Counted from the first letter of the stretch, positions 23,056 to 31,349 are shown. The stretch is DNA of 64,000 nucleotides from Bryobacteraceae bacterium (GCA_029975915.1 JARKOC010000158.1:186001-250000), one strand, 5' to 3'. Notes: generated by a model from the letters alone, not told the origin. Program-made: numbers and translations.

Positions 23056-25092
23056 TCACGGCCTCACCGCGAACAGCAGAAGTAGTATCAAGGTAACGAA
23101 GATGTAAGTCAAGTAGAGGTGGACACTCCCAGCTTGTATCGCCCGCATACGCGAAGAGACCCAATAGACTAAAGACTGAACAGGGCGGTAGAGGCGATTC
23201 TCAAAAGTTGGTTCGATCTCACTCTCGAACCGGATGGACTTCGGGAAATAAGGGGAGATGTCGAACACCGCCTGGATTTCCCTGCGCGGTTGATAGAGCG
23301 CGGCAAACACCATGCGAAGAGGCTTGGAGAATGCGGTGGCGGTATATTCGTTCTCCGGGCCGAGTCCAGGCAGGCCGCAATCCCACGACGGGCCGCGCGA
23401 TGCGATTCGCAGACGCTTCCATGCAAGGAGCACTGGGAAGACCCCCACCATGAGCAGAAGCAGCCCGATCACGGCCGTGGAGACTGTTCCGCTTCGCCCG
23501 ATCCCCGCAGAGATGAGGGACCCACCGAGCGCGGAAGCCTCGCGACCAATCGTCGCCCCCACCAGGAGTTGAGTGATCCCATCGAACAAGACCAATACCC
23601 AGGACGCGCCGAGTCCAAGTCCGAAGCAGGCGAATGTCAGGATGCCCATGCCCACCAACATCGTGCGTGGAGCTTCTCTGGCGTATTCAGCATGTTCGCT
23701 CCTCGGCAGCGCGAGAAAGGTGATCCCGAATGCCTTGACGAAGCACGCGGCGGCGAGCGCGCCGGTCAGGGCGAGCAACGAACCAGCAATGGGGAACATC
23801 AGGGAGACAAGCCCCTTAGTGGCGCCAAATCCCGCCAACAGGCTCTGATACGTCAGCCACTCGCTCACAAACCCATTGAGCGGCGGCAACCCCGAAATGG
23901 CGATTGCTCCGATCAGGAAAGAGAACGCGGTCCAGGGCATCCGCCGGATGAGACCGCCGAGCTTTTCGATGTTCCGCTCGTAGGTCGAGTAGAGTACCGA
24001 TCCCGCGCCCAGGAACAGCAAACACTTGAAGACCGCGTGGTTCAGGGTGTGGAAAAGACAGGCGATGACTGCTAGCGCCGCCAAACGCGGGTGTCCAGAA
24101 GTACGGAACATCATGGCTGCTCCCAAGCCGAGGAGGATGATCCCGATGTTTTCGATGCTGTGATACGCGAGCAGCCGCTTCAGGTCGTGCTCCATCAAGG
24201 CATAGAGTACGCCGAGGACCGCTGATACGACCGCGACAGCAATTACGGCAATGCCCATCCACCCCGGCAAGTCGCCCAGAAACTCTAGAAAGACCCGAAC
24301 CATGCCGTAAATCCCGCTCTTGATCACGATGCCCGAGAGCAGCGCGGATACGTTGGAGGGCGCAACGGGATGCGCGGCCGGCAGCCAGATATGGAGCGGA
24401 ACGATGCCCGCCTTGATCCCGAAACCAAGGAAGAAGAGGACAAAGGCAATTGCCTGATGGGGGCCATGCAAAGTGGCGCTCGCCTGCCTCAGATCGCTGT
24501 AGTTGAGGCTCCCGGAAGAGGCGGCCAACAATGCGAATCCAGCCAGGAGGCAACCCGCGTCGACATGGGCCATGATGACATAGAGCAGCCCGGCGTTCTG
24601 GCTCTCCTGCTCCTTGTGGTCGAGTGTGACGAGCGCGTAGGCGGCCAGCGCGGTGATCTCCCAGCCGATCATGAAGAGGAATGCGTTCGCCGCTGTGAAA
24701 GTAATGGAAAGGCTCAGCAGGAGGAAGTTGTAGCAGAACGCGAGAAATGGGAGATTGAGCCGCCCCCCGCCGTGTGCAAGGTATCCGAACGAGTAAATCG
24801 ACACCGTAAATGCGAGTATCGAGAGTGCAATCGTGAAAAAGGACGACAGAGGATCCAGCGCGAAGCGCGATTCAAAGAGCGGGATTCCAGAAACGAAAGT
24901 CCACTCTACTGGGCGGCCAAGCAGCGAAGCACAGCCCGCGGCGAACTGCAGCAATGCGCCGAAGGCGGCAAACGAACAACCTAACTGGATGGCGCGGCTC
25001 GGACGCCGGTGGAAGACCACTCCAGAGAGCGCGCCGAGTGCGAAGGCGAGCAAACCGGCCGTGTAAAGTTCAACTATCGGAAATGATTCCAT
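23056..25092 (-). CDS. Ehr-type membrane subunit, first HyfB/NuoL-like antiporter
   Basis: The 678-aa product has about 16 TM helices with the antiporter core (FLFMIGWEITALAAYALVTLDHKEQE; AGIVPLHIWLPAAHPVAPSNVSALLSGIVIKSGIYGMVRV; LLAYHSIENIGIILLGLG) and the HyfB-type C-terminal tail (CGLPGLGPENEYTATAFSKPLRM). It heads the Ehr-type gene cluster and is followed by a paralogue, so the complex could carry three antiporter-like pumps counting HyfF. A sigma-54-like promoter lies about 60 bp upstream of the ATG and its palindromic activator site about 160 bp upstream. Confidence 0.88.
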   Translation of the reverse strand: MESFPIVELYTAGLLAFALGALSGVVFHRRPSRAIQLGCSFAAFGALLQFAAGCASLLGRPVEWTFVSGIPLFESRFALDPLSSFFTIALSILAFTVSIYSFGYLAHGGGRLNLPFLAFCYNFLLLSLSITFTAANAFLFMIGWEITALAAYALVTLDHKEQESQNAGLLYVIMAHVDAGCLLAGFALLAASSGSLNYSDLRQASATLHGPHQAIAFVLFFLGFGIKAGIVPLHIWLPAAHPVAPSNVSALLSGIVIKSGIYGMVRVFLEFLGDLPGWMGIAVIAVAVVSAVLGVLYALMEHDLKRLLAYHSIENIGIILLGLGAAMMFRTSGHPRLAALAVIACLFHTLNHAVFKCLLFLGAGSVLYSTYERNIEKLGGLIRRMPWTAFSFLIGAIAISGLPPLNGFVSEWLTYQSLLAGFGATKGLVSLMFPIAGSLLALTGALAAACFVKAFGITFLALPRSEHAEYAREAPRTMLVGMGILTFACFGLGLGASWVLVLFDGITQLLVGATIGREASALGGSLISAGIGRSGTVSTAVIGLLLLMVGVFPVLLAWKRLRIASRGPSWDCGLPGLGPENEYTATAFSKPLRMVFAALYQPRREIQAVFDISPYFPKSIRFESEIEPTFENRLYRPVQSLVYWVSSRMRAIQAGSVHLYLTYIFVTLILLLLFAVRP

Positions 25093-25150
25093 GGAGTGTT
25101 AATGGCCATCAGCAACATCGCGGCGGCCACGCCCATGCATTCTACTGTAG

Positions 25151-25166
25151 AGCAAGCTTGCTTCCA
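25151..25166 (-). promoter_or_regulatory. sigma-54 promoter of the Ehr-type cluster
   Basis: The minus strand reads TGGAAGCAAGCTTGCT: TGG and TTGCT match the -24 and -12 elements with exact spacing. Transcription would start near 25140, leaving a leader of about 48 nt to the ATG at 25092. The palindrome at 25250 lies 84 bp upstream. Confidence 0.6.
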
Positions 25167-25249
25167 AGTTCCAGAGATGGAATTGGGCTAATGGAATTAG
25201 TTATTTACGCCGGATCGCTGAATCGGGCCCACGCGGTTGCGCCGGCTAC

Positions 25250-25264
25250 CTGCAAATTTTGCAG
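25250..25264 (-). promoter_or_regulatory. palindromic activator site (UAS), copy 1
   Basis: CTGCAAATTTTGCAG has perfect 7-bp arms around one base. It lies between the regulator gene stop (25339) and the promoter at 25151, the usual distance range for an enhancer bound by an NtrC-type activator. Confidence 0.6.
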
Positions 25265-25338
25265 GCAGCTCCAGGTCAAGAGTGTTCGTCGTGAGGCACG
25301 GCACCGAAAAGTTCGGCAGGCTATCAAGAGGAAGCCTG

Positions 25339-26742
25339 CTAATCGGCCACCGCATCGGGTTGATCGGCGTCCGGTTCAGAACCGGTTTCCATTCCCATCC
25401 GGCGCAGCTTGTAGTGCAGGGCTCGTGGACTGATTCCGAGGATGGCGGCAGCCCGTTCACGATGCGAGGTAATCTCGGCGAGAGTACGTCGAATCATGAG
25501 CTCCTCCACTCTGTCCAATGGCTCTCCAAGCGGGATCTCCACCATCCGCACAGCGCCGCTCACGGGCCGGTACTCCTCGGGGAGATCTGCGGCTCGAATG
25601 ACGGGTTCATTGGTCAGCACAGTGAGGCGTTCCATCAAATTTCTCAGCTCGCGAACATTGCCGGGCCACGAGTGGCAGAGGAGGGCTTCTACTGTGTCCC
25701 GCGCCAGGCGCTTGGGTTGGCGGGCGTACAGGTCTCCAAATTCACTCAAGAAGCGATCTGCGAGCAGAGGCAGGTCCTCCAGACGCTCCCGCAGAGGAGG
25801 GACTCGGATTGGTACAACATTCAGGCGATAAAAGAGATCCTCGCGGAATCGTCCCTGCGCCACCTCTTCACTCAGCGTCTTGTTTGTTGCGGCGACGACT
25901 CGAATATCGACGTGGATCAGTTTCGATCCACCCAGCCGGCGCAATTCCCTCGTCTCCAGGACACGCAAGAGTTCGATTTGTGTCTTGGGGTTCATCTCCC
26001 CCACTTCGTCCAGAAAGAGGGTGCCGCCGTCGGCCATCTCGATCTTGCCCTGCCGGGCCGTATCGGCTCCGGTGAAGGCGCCCCTCTCGAAGCCAAAGAG
26101 CTCACTTTCGAGCAGGCTCTCCGGGATTGCTCCGCAATTCAGCGAGATCATCGGCCCCGCCGAATGCGCGCTCCGCTGGTGGATCGCCCGGGCAATCAAC
26201 TCCTTGCCGACGCCACTTTCGCCCTGGATCAGCACGGTTGCCGGCGTTGGAGCCACCATTTCAATCACTTCATACAGGCGTGCGATCTGATCCGACTTGC
26301 CGACAAGGGTTCCGTACTCTTCCCTCGCCGACACCATCCTTCGCAGGCGCGAATTGTCCTCGGCGAGGCCCTGGCGTTCAAGAACCCGATCGATCAGAAG
26401 TGGAAGCCGGTCCTGATTGATTGGCTTTTCAATGTAGTCGTAGGCGCCCTCTTTCATCGCCTCCACGGCCGATTCTATCGTCCCGTAGGCGGTCATAACG
26501 ATCACGTCGGTTCGCGGATCGTTCGCCCTTAACTGGCGCAGGAGTTGGAGACCGTCCTGTCCCGGCATCTTAAGATCCGTAATCACGAGTTGGATCTTGC
26601 CATGCTTCATCAAATCAAGGGCTTCGGCAGCGTTCGCGGCTGTCTTTACGTTATGCCCGAGCTTGCTGATCAGCTTGGCTAGGGCCGCCCGAATGTTCGC
26701 CTCATCATCGACGATGAGAATTCTGCCGGGAGTCGCGCTCAT
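25339..26742 (-). CDS. sigma-54-dependent response regulator, NtrC family
   Basis: The 467-aa product has a receiver domain (residues 5-120, phospho-acceptor D56 in VITDLKMPG), an AAA+ domain with Walker A GESGVGKE (174-181), the sigma-54 contact loop GAFTGA (221-226) and Walker B LFLDEVGEM, and a C-terminal Fis-type helix-turn-helix (RERAAAILGISPRALHYKLRRMG). The intact GAFTGA means it can remodel sigma-54 holoenzyme. It overlaps the kinase gene by four bases. The four palindromes nearby, each ahead of a -24/-12 element, are its most likely targets, including one ahead of its own operon. Confidence 0.93.
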   Translation of the reverse strand: MSATPGRILIVDDEANIRAALAKLISKLGHNVKTAANAAEALDLMKHGKIQLVITDLKMPGQDGLQLLRQLRANDPRTDVIVMTAYGTIESAVEAMKEGAYDYIEKPINQDRLPLLIDRVLERQGLAEDNSRLRRMVSAREEYGTLVGKSDQIARLYEVIEMVAPTPATVLIQGESGVGKELIARAIHQRSAHSAGPMISLNCGAIPESLLESELFGFERGAFTGADTARQGKIEMADGGTLFLDEVGEMNPKTQIELLRVLETRELRRLGGSKLIHVDIRVVAATNKTLSEEVAQGRFREDLFYRLNVVPIRVPPLRERLEDLPLLADRFLSEFGDLYARQPKRLARDTVEALLCHSWPGNVRELRNLMERLTVLTNEPVIRAADLPEEYRPVSGAVRMVEIPLGEPLDRVEELMIRRTLAEITSHRERAAAILGISPRALHYKLRRMGMETGSEPDADQPDAVAD

Positions 26743-28106
26743 TGTCCACCCTCATGCTCCACGGCGGGGCTCGCCGCGGGTAGCCGTACCGTCATGGTTG
26801 TCCCGATACCCAGATCGCTTGTGGCCAGGATGCTGCCGCCGTGGTCCGTCACAATTCTCTCCGCAACCGCCAAGCCAAGCCCAGTGCCGTCGGCTCTTGT
26901 CGTGAAGTAGGGATCAAACAGCCTCGGCATAATGTCCGCCGGAATTCCTGCGCCTTCATCCTTGATTGCGAGATCGACGAAACACCGGTCATCCACCTGC
27001 ATCCTGGAGGCCGAAACGCGAATTTTGCCGCCCTCTGGCATCGCCTGCATGGAGTTGATCAGGAGGTTCAGGCACACCTGCTCCAGCTTCGTCTCATCGG
27101 CGAGCACTTGCAGTTCCTCCTGCGGCATCGCCACTTCCAAACTAATCTTCCTGGATTGAGCCTCGGACTCCAGCAGCCTCAGGACCCTTCGCGCGGGACG
27201 TTGGATAGGGAGCCTGGCCTTCTCCAGCGATTCGGGCCGGGACAGTTGGAGAAAGCTAGAGGTGATCCGATTCAGTCGTTGGGTTTCGGCGAACAGGACA
27301 TCGAAGTACTCATCGATGTCAGCCGAGTTTAGTCCCGCCGCTTTCACATCGTCTTTCAGCAGCCGCAGGTTCAATTCGATCGCGCTGAGCGGGTTTCTGA
27401 TCTCATGTGCCACGCCGGCGGCCAAGGTGCCTGCCGCCGCCAGCCGGTCCTTTCGCCGAAGCTCCTTCTCCATGGCCACCATCCTGGAAACATCCTTGAC
27501 CAAAACCACCAGCCCGACCCTTCGCCCCGTTTCGTCCAACTGCGCCGACACCGTGGTTCGGAGGACCAGTTTAACCCCCGCCGAGTTGACGAAGTCCACA
27601 TCATCGTCCTGAACGTAAGCGATCTCACACAGAGCCTGACGAATCACCTGTGCGAGCCGGGGGTGGCGGCTGGATAGGGATTCCAAGTCCGGATAGGGTG
27701 CCTGCGAGGGCAATTCCAGAATCTCACTCGCGGCACGGTTAATGATCGTGATATTGCCGTCAATGTCCATGGTCAGGACTCCGCCGGCGAGGCTCTCAAG
27801 AATCGCCCGCGCCGTGGTGCGAATACGGGAGAGCCTCTGCCGCGTGGAGAAGTAGGAGAAAACCGTGAGTAGGACTGCCGTCAGAACGATCCCTAAGAAA
27901 CTGGAGAGAACCAACAGGCGGATCCACGTGTTGCGGAAGCGGCCCATCATCTCTTCCATGGCGCCGGTGGGGGCTTCGGCAGCGGGGACGGACGGCACAG
28001 TCACGGCCATCATCAGAATGATTGCCGCTGCCAGACCAAGAAGTATGAGCAGGATCGTCCTGTAGCGCAGACCGAATAGCCGGATCTCACCTGATTCGTT
28101 CAACAT
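26739..28106 (-). CDS. membrane sensor histidine kinase, NtrB/ZraS type
   Basis: The 455-aa product starts MLNESGEIRLFGLRYRTILLILLG. Two TM helices (about 17-37 and 61-84) enclose a very short periplasmic loop of some 25 residues, so it probably senses a membrane or cytosolic signal. A PAS domain (about 100-210) precedes the HisKA H-box (AGVAHEIRNPLS, H234) and an HATPase domain with N-box (LNLLINSMQAM), G1 (DEGAGIP) and G2 (GTGLGLAV). In-frame codons up to 28388 give cysteine- and arginine-rich sequence and are not the start. It is translationally coupled to the regulator. Confidence 0.9.
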   Translation of the reverse strand: MLNESGEIRLFGLRYRTILLILLGLAAAIILMMAVTVPSVPAAEAPTGAMEEMMGRFRNTWIRLLVLSSFLGIVLTAVLLTVFSYFSTRQRLSRIRTTARAILESLAGGVLTMDIDGNITIINRAASEILELPSQAPYPDLESLSSRHPRLAQVIRQALCEIAYVQDDDVDFVNSAGVKLVLRTTVSAQLDETGRRVGLVVLVKDVSRMVAMEKELRRKDRLAAAGTLAAGVAHEIRNPLSAIELNLRLLKDDVKAAGLNSADIDEYFDVLFAETQRLNRITSSFLQLSRPESLEKARLPIQRPARRVLRLLESEAQSRKISLEVAMPQEELQVLADETKLEQVCLNLLINSMQAMPEGGKIRVSASRMQVDDRCFVDLAIKDEGAGIPADIMPRLFDPYFTTRADGTGLGLAVAERIVTDHGGSILATSDLGIGTTMTVRLPAASPAVEHEGGQ

Positions 28107-28206
28107 GCTCTGGATTGAGTCTACCCTGGTCGCAATGATCGGGCCGCCGGTCAGTGCTGCCGGCTGGCGGCTTTGGGAAAGTGGACGGGCTCTATTCTGC
28201 GGGCGG

Positions 28207-28458
28207 CTACCCCTGCTGCGAGAATTTTGGGTGAAGTGCCATGTCGAGCAGCTTTCTGGCTTCCAGATGATTCGGGACGAGAGCGATGATGGAGCGCAAC
28301 ACTTGTATCGCCTCGTCGAATCTTGAGGCGGCCACCAACTCACGCGCGAGACGGCATCGAAGGTCGGTATCTTGCGGCGCCAGTTCAACCAGACGTTTCA
28401 ACCGGGGTATCGACTGCTCTGTGGTTTCTGGCCGTGTTCTCTCATTGTTCCCAGTCAC
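28207..28458 (-). CDS. small TPR-like protein in the regulator operon
   Basis: The 83-aa product contains two helix-turn-helix pairs of TPR type (RLKRLVELAPQDTDLRCRLARELVAASRFDEAIQVLRSIIALVPNHLEARKLLDMAL) after a charged N terminus. There is no signal peptide. It lies 100 bp upstream of the kinase gene and downstream of a sigma-54-like promoter, so it is the first gene of the TPR/kinase/regulator operon. A role in modulating the kinase is inference only. Confidence 0.6.
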   Translation of the reverse strand: MTGNNERTRPETTEQSIPRLKRLVELAPQDTDLRCRLARELVAASRFDEAIQVLRSIIALVPNHLEARKLLDMALHPKFSQQG

Positions 28459-28720
28459 CGTCGGTTCCTCTCTCCATTGCCCGACCCTATCCGGAATGAC
28501 TCGGCGATCTCCAGTGCTTTCCCCCCGTTAGGGCGGTCGTTCTCTGGCTAGCAAGGCCGTGACCAGTCCAGGCGCCGAAGCCACGTGTCTTCGGACCGCT
28601 AGCACAAACTCTGCCATCGAATGATCCGGTCCGTGAAGCCCGCGCTGGCCATCGCTCCGGACGATCGAAATCCAACCGCACCGCTCTTCATGTTCTACAA
28701 AGCATTTCAATACTCCGCGC

Positions 28721-28736
28721 TGCACTCTGATTGCCG
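28721..28736 (-). promoter_or_regulatory. sigma-54-like promoter for the TPR/kinase/regulator operon
   Basis: The minus strand reads CGGCAATCAGAGTGCA. The essential GG and GC pairs and the following A are at exact spacing, but the first T is C. It lies 87 bp downstream of the palindrome, the same geometry as the other three. A stronger sequence match, TGGTCACGGCCTTGCT at 28550-28565, lies 258 bp from the palindrome and could be the true promoter instead. Confidence 0.42.
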
Positions 28737-28822
28737 TCGCCGCGCGTTCCCAAGCAAGCCGCTCAACACCCGTTTCAGGGAGAGACTGCCCGCAGGCTCC
28801 CTAGCCCTATTCGCCGGCGGAT

Positions 28823-28837
28823 CTGCAAGTTTTGCAG
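28823..28837 (-). promoter_or_regulatory. palindromic activator site (UAS), copy 3
   Basis: CTGCAAGTTTTGCAG has perfect CTGCAA/TTGCAG arms with a 3-base spacer. It lies between the 94-aa gene stop (28863) and the promoter candidates of the regulator operon, which suggests autoregulation. Confidence 0.58.
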
Positions 28838-28862
28838 TCCGGTTCGGTGGTTTTACGCAATG

Positions 28863-29147
28863 CTACCTCTCGCTTTCTGCGGATTGGCGTAGTGCCGTGG
28901 GAACGTCCTTCATCGAGTAGGGCGGAGACTGCACATCCAATACGCGCTGGATGTCTTCGTCGGAAAGATTGAGCCTGTGCCTCAAATGGAGGATGAACCT
29001 CGCCTTGTACTCATCCCGGCCTGAGATGTACACAAACCGGCCTTTGGCTACAGGTGTGATCCATTCGCGATCCGCCAAGCCTAACAATTCCTCCTCGGAA
29101 CTGGCGATCTTTTTCGCCGCGCTCGATAGAACAATTTGGTGGGGCAT
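28863..29147 (-). CDS. 94-aa protein of unknown function in the sigma-54 regulon
   Basis: The product starts MPHQIVLSSAAKKIASSEEELLGLADREWITPVAKGRFVYISGRDEYKARFILHLRHRLNLSDEDIQRVLD. The second half reads like a single helix-turn-helix of the MerR/CbpM type (HRLNLSDEDIQRVLD), but no family can be named. AAGGA precedes the ATG. It has its own palindrome and -24/-12 element upstream, which links it to the Ehr-type cluster. It may be a small regulator or adaptor; that is inference. Confidence 0.6.
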   Translation of the reverse strand: MPHQIVLSSAAKKIASSEEELLGLADREWITPVAKGRFVYISGRDEYKARFILHLRHRLNLSDEDIQRVLDVQSPPYSMKDVPTALRQSAESER

Positions 29148-29338
29148 TGTCGTTGTTCCTTACTCGTAGACTGGTGTGTCAATCAGCAGGCGCATGCTCG
29201 GCACCGCTGCGGCCGGATGCGACCTCGCCAATGCCGTGATTCTGGCTCTTCCTGCATTCGACTTGTCCGTGACTCTCATCGCGGTGCCGTTCGATCGAAA
29301 GACGAACTCCAGCTTTCGCTCAGATGTAGTGGCTTCTG

Positions 29339-29354
29339 TGCATCTCCAAAGCCA
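29339..29354 (-). promoter_or_regulatory. sigma-54-like promoter of the 94-aa gene
   Basis: The minus strand reads TGGCTTTGGAGATGCA: TGGC and TGCA match with exact GG-GC spacing and one mismatch in the -12 box. It lies 97 bp from the palindrome at 29451, identical to the spacing at the second antiporter gene. The leader to the ATG at 29147 is about 180 nt. Confidence 0.5.
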
Positions 29355-29450
29355 ATCGGCCAGGCGCAGGGAAGCGGTTGGAAAACCAAGGGCTTAGACA
29401 GGAGCCCGGACTTCTCTACCAGACGGCAGTCACGGATCTAGACAAAGAGT

Positions 29451-29465
29451 CTGCAAAGATTGCAG
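29451..29465 (-). promoter_or_regulatory. palindromic activator site (UAS), copy 4
   Basis: CTGCAAAGATTGCAG has perfect CTGCAA/TTGCAG arms. It is the copy farthest from the Ehr-type genes and lies just beyond the stop of the secreted-protein gene at 29585. Confidence 0.55.
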
Positions 29466-29584
29466 GTCGCGGCTCGGATCAGGAATCGGCGAGAGCGGGT
29501 CTAGACTTGATTCGTCCAGGACTCTCGCCTGCCGGAAGGCCCACCGGTCAAGCAGGTCTATTCACCAAGGTCACCCGGTCTGCG

Positions 29585-30355
29585 CTAGAGCAGAATCCGG
29601 AACGTGTGCATCTTGGTCGGTTCTGTGGCCGATTCGGTAGGAGTTGCCGTGAGAATTCCGTACTCGCCTGGCCCGAGGGGCGTCTGCAAAACCATGCGAA
29701 ACGAATTCTCACCCACCTTTTCCACACCGAACGGAATCGCGCCCTTGGCCACGCCGCTTTTCTGGTTCACCGGCCCGACGTTGAACTGCCGCATCCCGTT
29801 CTTCGTCGTCATCGGCAGCAGGATGAAGGAGTTCACAGTGATTCCGGACGACGGCGAGAGGATAATCTCGGTCGGATTCGTCAGGAAGTTCCGGCTGCTC
29901 GGCCCGGCCAGGGTTCCGGTCATGTTCTTTTTGACGATGCCGGCGCTGACGATGTTTTTCATCGCGCCCTTCGTCTTCCACTCTACGTTCTCGGTCAGCA
30001 GTTCGAAATACTCGCCGCCCTTCTTGTAGTACAGTCCGGGCTCTGTCACCGAATGCCGCACAGTGAGTCCTTCATTCGTCCTGGCAACGCCCGTAGCGCC
30101 CGCCGCCGGCTGGCCCTTTGATTTGGCCAGCATGGCCGCGATGATCTTTTCAGATACGCTGGCTTCCTTCAACGCCACCAGGTCGGCCGCGCCCAGGGTG
30201 TAGACCCCGGTTTGCTGGTTGATCACATTGATGATCAGGTCCTCGGTCATGCCGGACTTCACCAGTTTCACGACGCCTTCATTGTTCAGGGGCTCCTGCG
30301 CCATGACGAGAAGAGCAACGCATGCAAGAAAGAATGCCTTCATGAATCTAGCCAC
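29585..30355 (-). CDS. secreted protein of unknown function
   Basis: The 256-aa product has a signal peptide (MARFMKAFFLACVALLVMAQ), then a short helical domain (LVKSGMTEDLIINVINQQ, VALKEASVSEKIIAAMLAK), which resembles a pair of helical repeats seen in many acidobacterial exported proteins, then a beta-rich C-terminal domain. The GTG at 30355 has GGGAGG five bases upstream and is preferred to the ATG four codons later. No enzymatic motif is visible. Confidence 0.7.
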   Translation of the reverse strand: MARFMKAFFLACVALLVMAQEPLNNEGVVKLVKSGMTEDLIINVINQQTGVYTLGAADLVALKEASVSEKIIAAMLAKSKGQPAAGATGVARTNEGLTVRHSVTEPGLYYKKGGEYFELLTENVEWKTKGAMKNIVSAGIVKKNMTGTLAGPSSRNFLTNPTEIILSPSSGITVNSFILLPMTTKNGMRQFNVGPVNQKSGVAKGAIPFGVEKVGENSFRMVLQTPLGPGEYGILTATPTESATEPTKMHTFRILL

Positions 30356-30464
30356 ATTTCCTCCCTTCGGTTGACCCGAACCTGCCTCAGTATACCACCG
30401 CATGAGGATTCCATATCCAAATCGACTGCAACTTACTATCCGTAACACATTCTTATGCAATAAG

Positions 30465-31349
30465 TTATCTGTCCGGCGAGTTCGTTTGGCCGGACTTTGC
30501 CAGTCCAGTCCCAGCGCCCCGGAACTGCGTGCTCAGCCCCCAGCCGAGCAGAGCGAGAGCCAGGCCGGCGACGGTGTCGATGGCGAAATGATAGCGCCCA
30601 TAGATTGTCGCAAAGGCGATCAGGACGGCTAGGATCAGCATCCCGCGGCCCCACCAGGGCCTCTCCGGCAAGACCCGCATCAGCCCGAAGGCCGAGGCGA
30701 ACGCCGCCGCCGAATGGCCGCTCGGGAAGACGCTCGTATGAATCCCGTAGCCGCCAACGATGTGCAGGTTGAAGGCCCGCAGCATAGACATCAGCGGCAA
30801 ATCGGTATTGCGAAACACCGTTCGCGGCGGCTCGGACGGAAACCATGGATACATGGCGTAAGCAGTCAGCGTGCCGAACAGCAAGATGCTCATGTAGTCG
30901 TCAATCTTGGCGCGTGCATGGGTCTTGTAGAGGATCATTAATCCGGCCACCGGCACGGCATAGACCATCAGGTAAGACAATTCGAGCAGGTTCGGCAGTA
31001 CCGGCCCGAGCGATTCAATCGCGGCGCGCAAACCGCCATCAAGCAGCGCGCGGTCCAGTCCAATCCAGTAGTCCTCGAACGACGTTGACGAGTGCGGAAG
31101 CGCGATCCAGCCCATCTCGCGGTAGGCGAGCAGGATGAGCGGCGCGGGGTACCAGTCGCGCACGTGGTCGAGAATGTCGAAACCCTTGCCCTTGTGCGCC
31201 CAGGCGAACAGACAGAACCAGCCGATGACGGCGATGTTTGTCGTGATGATCAGCGTCCGGACGCCGGGAGAGACGGGCCGGAAAAGGACCACTGCGATCA
31301 GGTAAAGGAAGTATGCCGAGAAGAACAGTTCGCTGCGTCTGAATTGCAT
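30465..31349 (-). CDS. PAP2-superfamily membrane phosphatase
   Basis: The 294-aa product has six or seven TM helices. It carries the PAP2 motifs FPSGHSAAAF (residues 208-217, with the PSGH motif) and YGRYHFAIDTVAG (catalytic H254, D258); the first motif (K-x6-RP) is not clear. This pattern, with two helices ahead, is like the inositolphosphotransferase/Aur1-like branch. It would act on a lipid phosphate at the inner membrane, such as undecaprenyl pyrophosphate or a phospholipid. It stands alone, divergent from the first oxidoreductase. Confidence 0.8.
   Translation of the reverse strand: MQFRRSELFFSAYFLYLIAVVLFRPVSPGVRTLIITTNIAVIGWFCLFAWAHKGKGFDILDHVRDWYPAPLILLAYREMGWIALPHSSTSFEDYWIGLDRALLDGGLRAAIESLGPVLPNLLELSYLMVYAVPVAGLMILYKTHARAKIDDYMSILLFGTLTAYAMYPWFPSEPPRTVFRNTDLPLMSMLRAFNLHIVGGYGIHTSVFPSGHSAAAFASAFGLMRVLPERPWWGRGMLILAVLIAFATIYGRYHFAIDTVAGLALALLGWGLSTQFRGAGTGLAKSGQTNSPDR

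Larger units (their letters stand above)
28459..28862. other. 404-bp intergenic control region upstream of the TPR/kinase/regulator operon
   Basis: It holds the palindrome at 28823, a -24/-12-like element at 28721 and a second possible one at 28550. No convincing gene is present on either strand. Confidence 0.55.
29148..29584. other. 437-bp intergenic control region upstream of the 94-aa gene
   Basis: It contains the palindrome at 29451 and a -24/-12 element at 29339, both oriented to the 94-aa gene. Open frames on the plus strand here are shadows without ribosome-binding sites. Confidence 0.55.

Noticed and set aside
22817..23164. 115-aa frame spanning the end of antiporter 1 and the intergenic region
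   Set aside because: It overlaps the first antiporter gene and the palindrome/promoter, has no ribosome-binding site and no family resemblance.
28550..28565. TGGTCACGGCCTTGCT as the promoter of the TPR/kinase/regulator operon
   Set aside because: The match is good, but it lies 258 bp from the palindrome, unlike the 84-97 bp at the other sites. It is kept only as an alternative.
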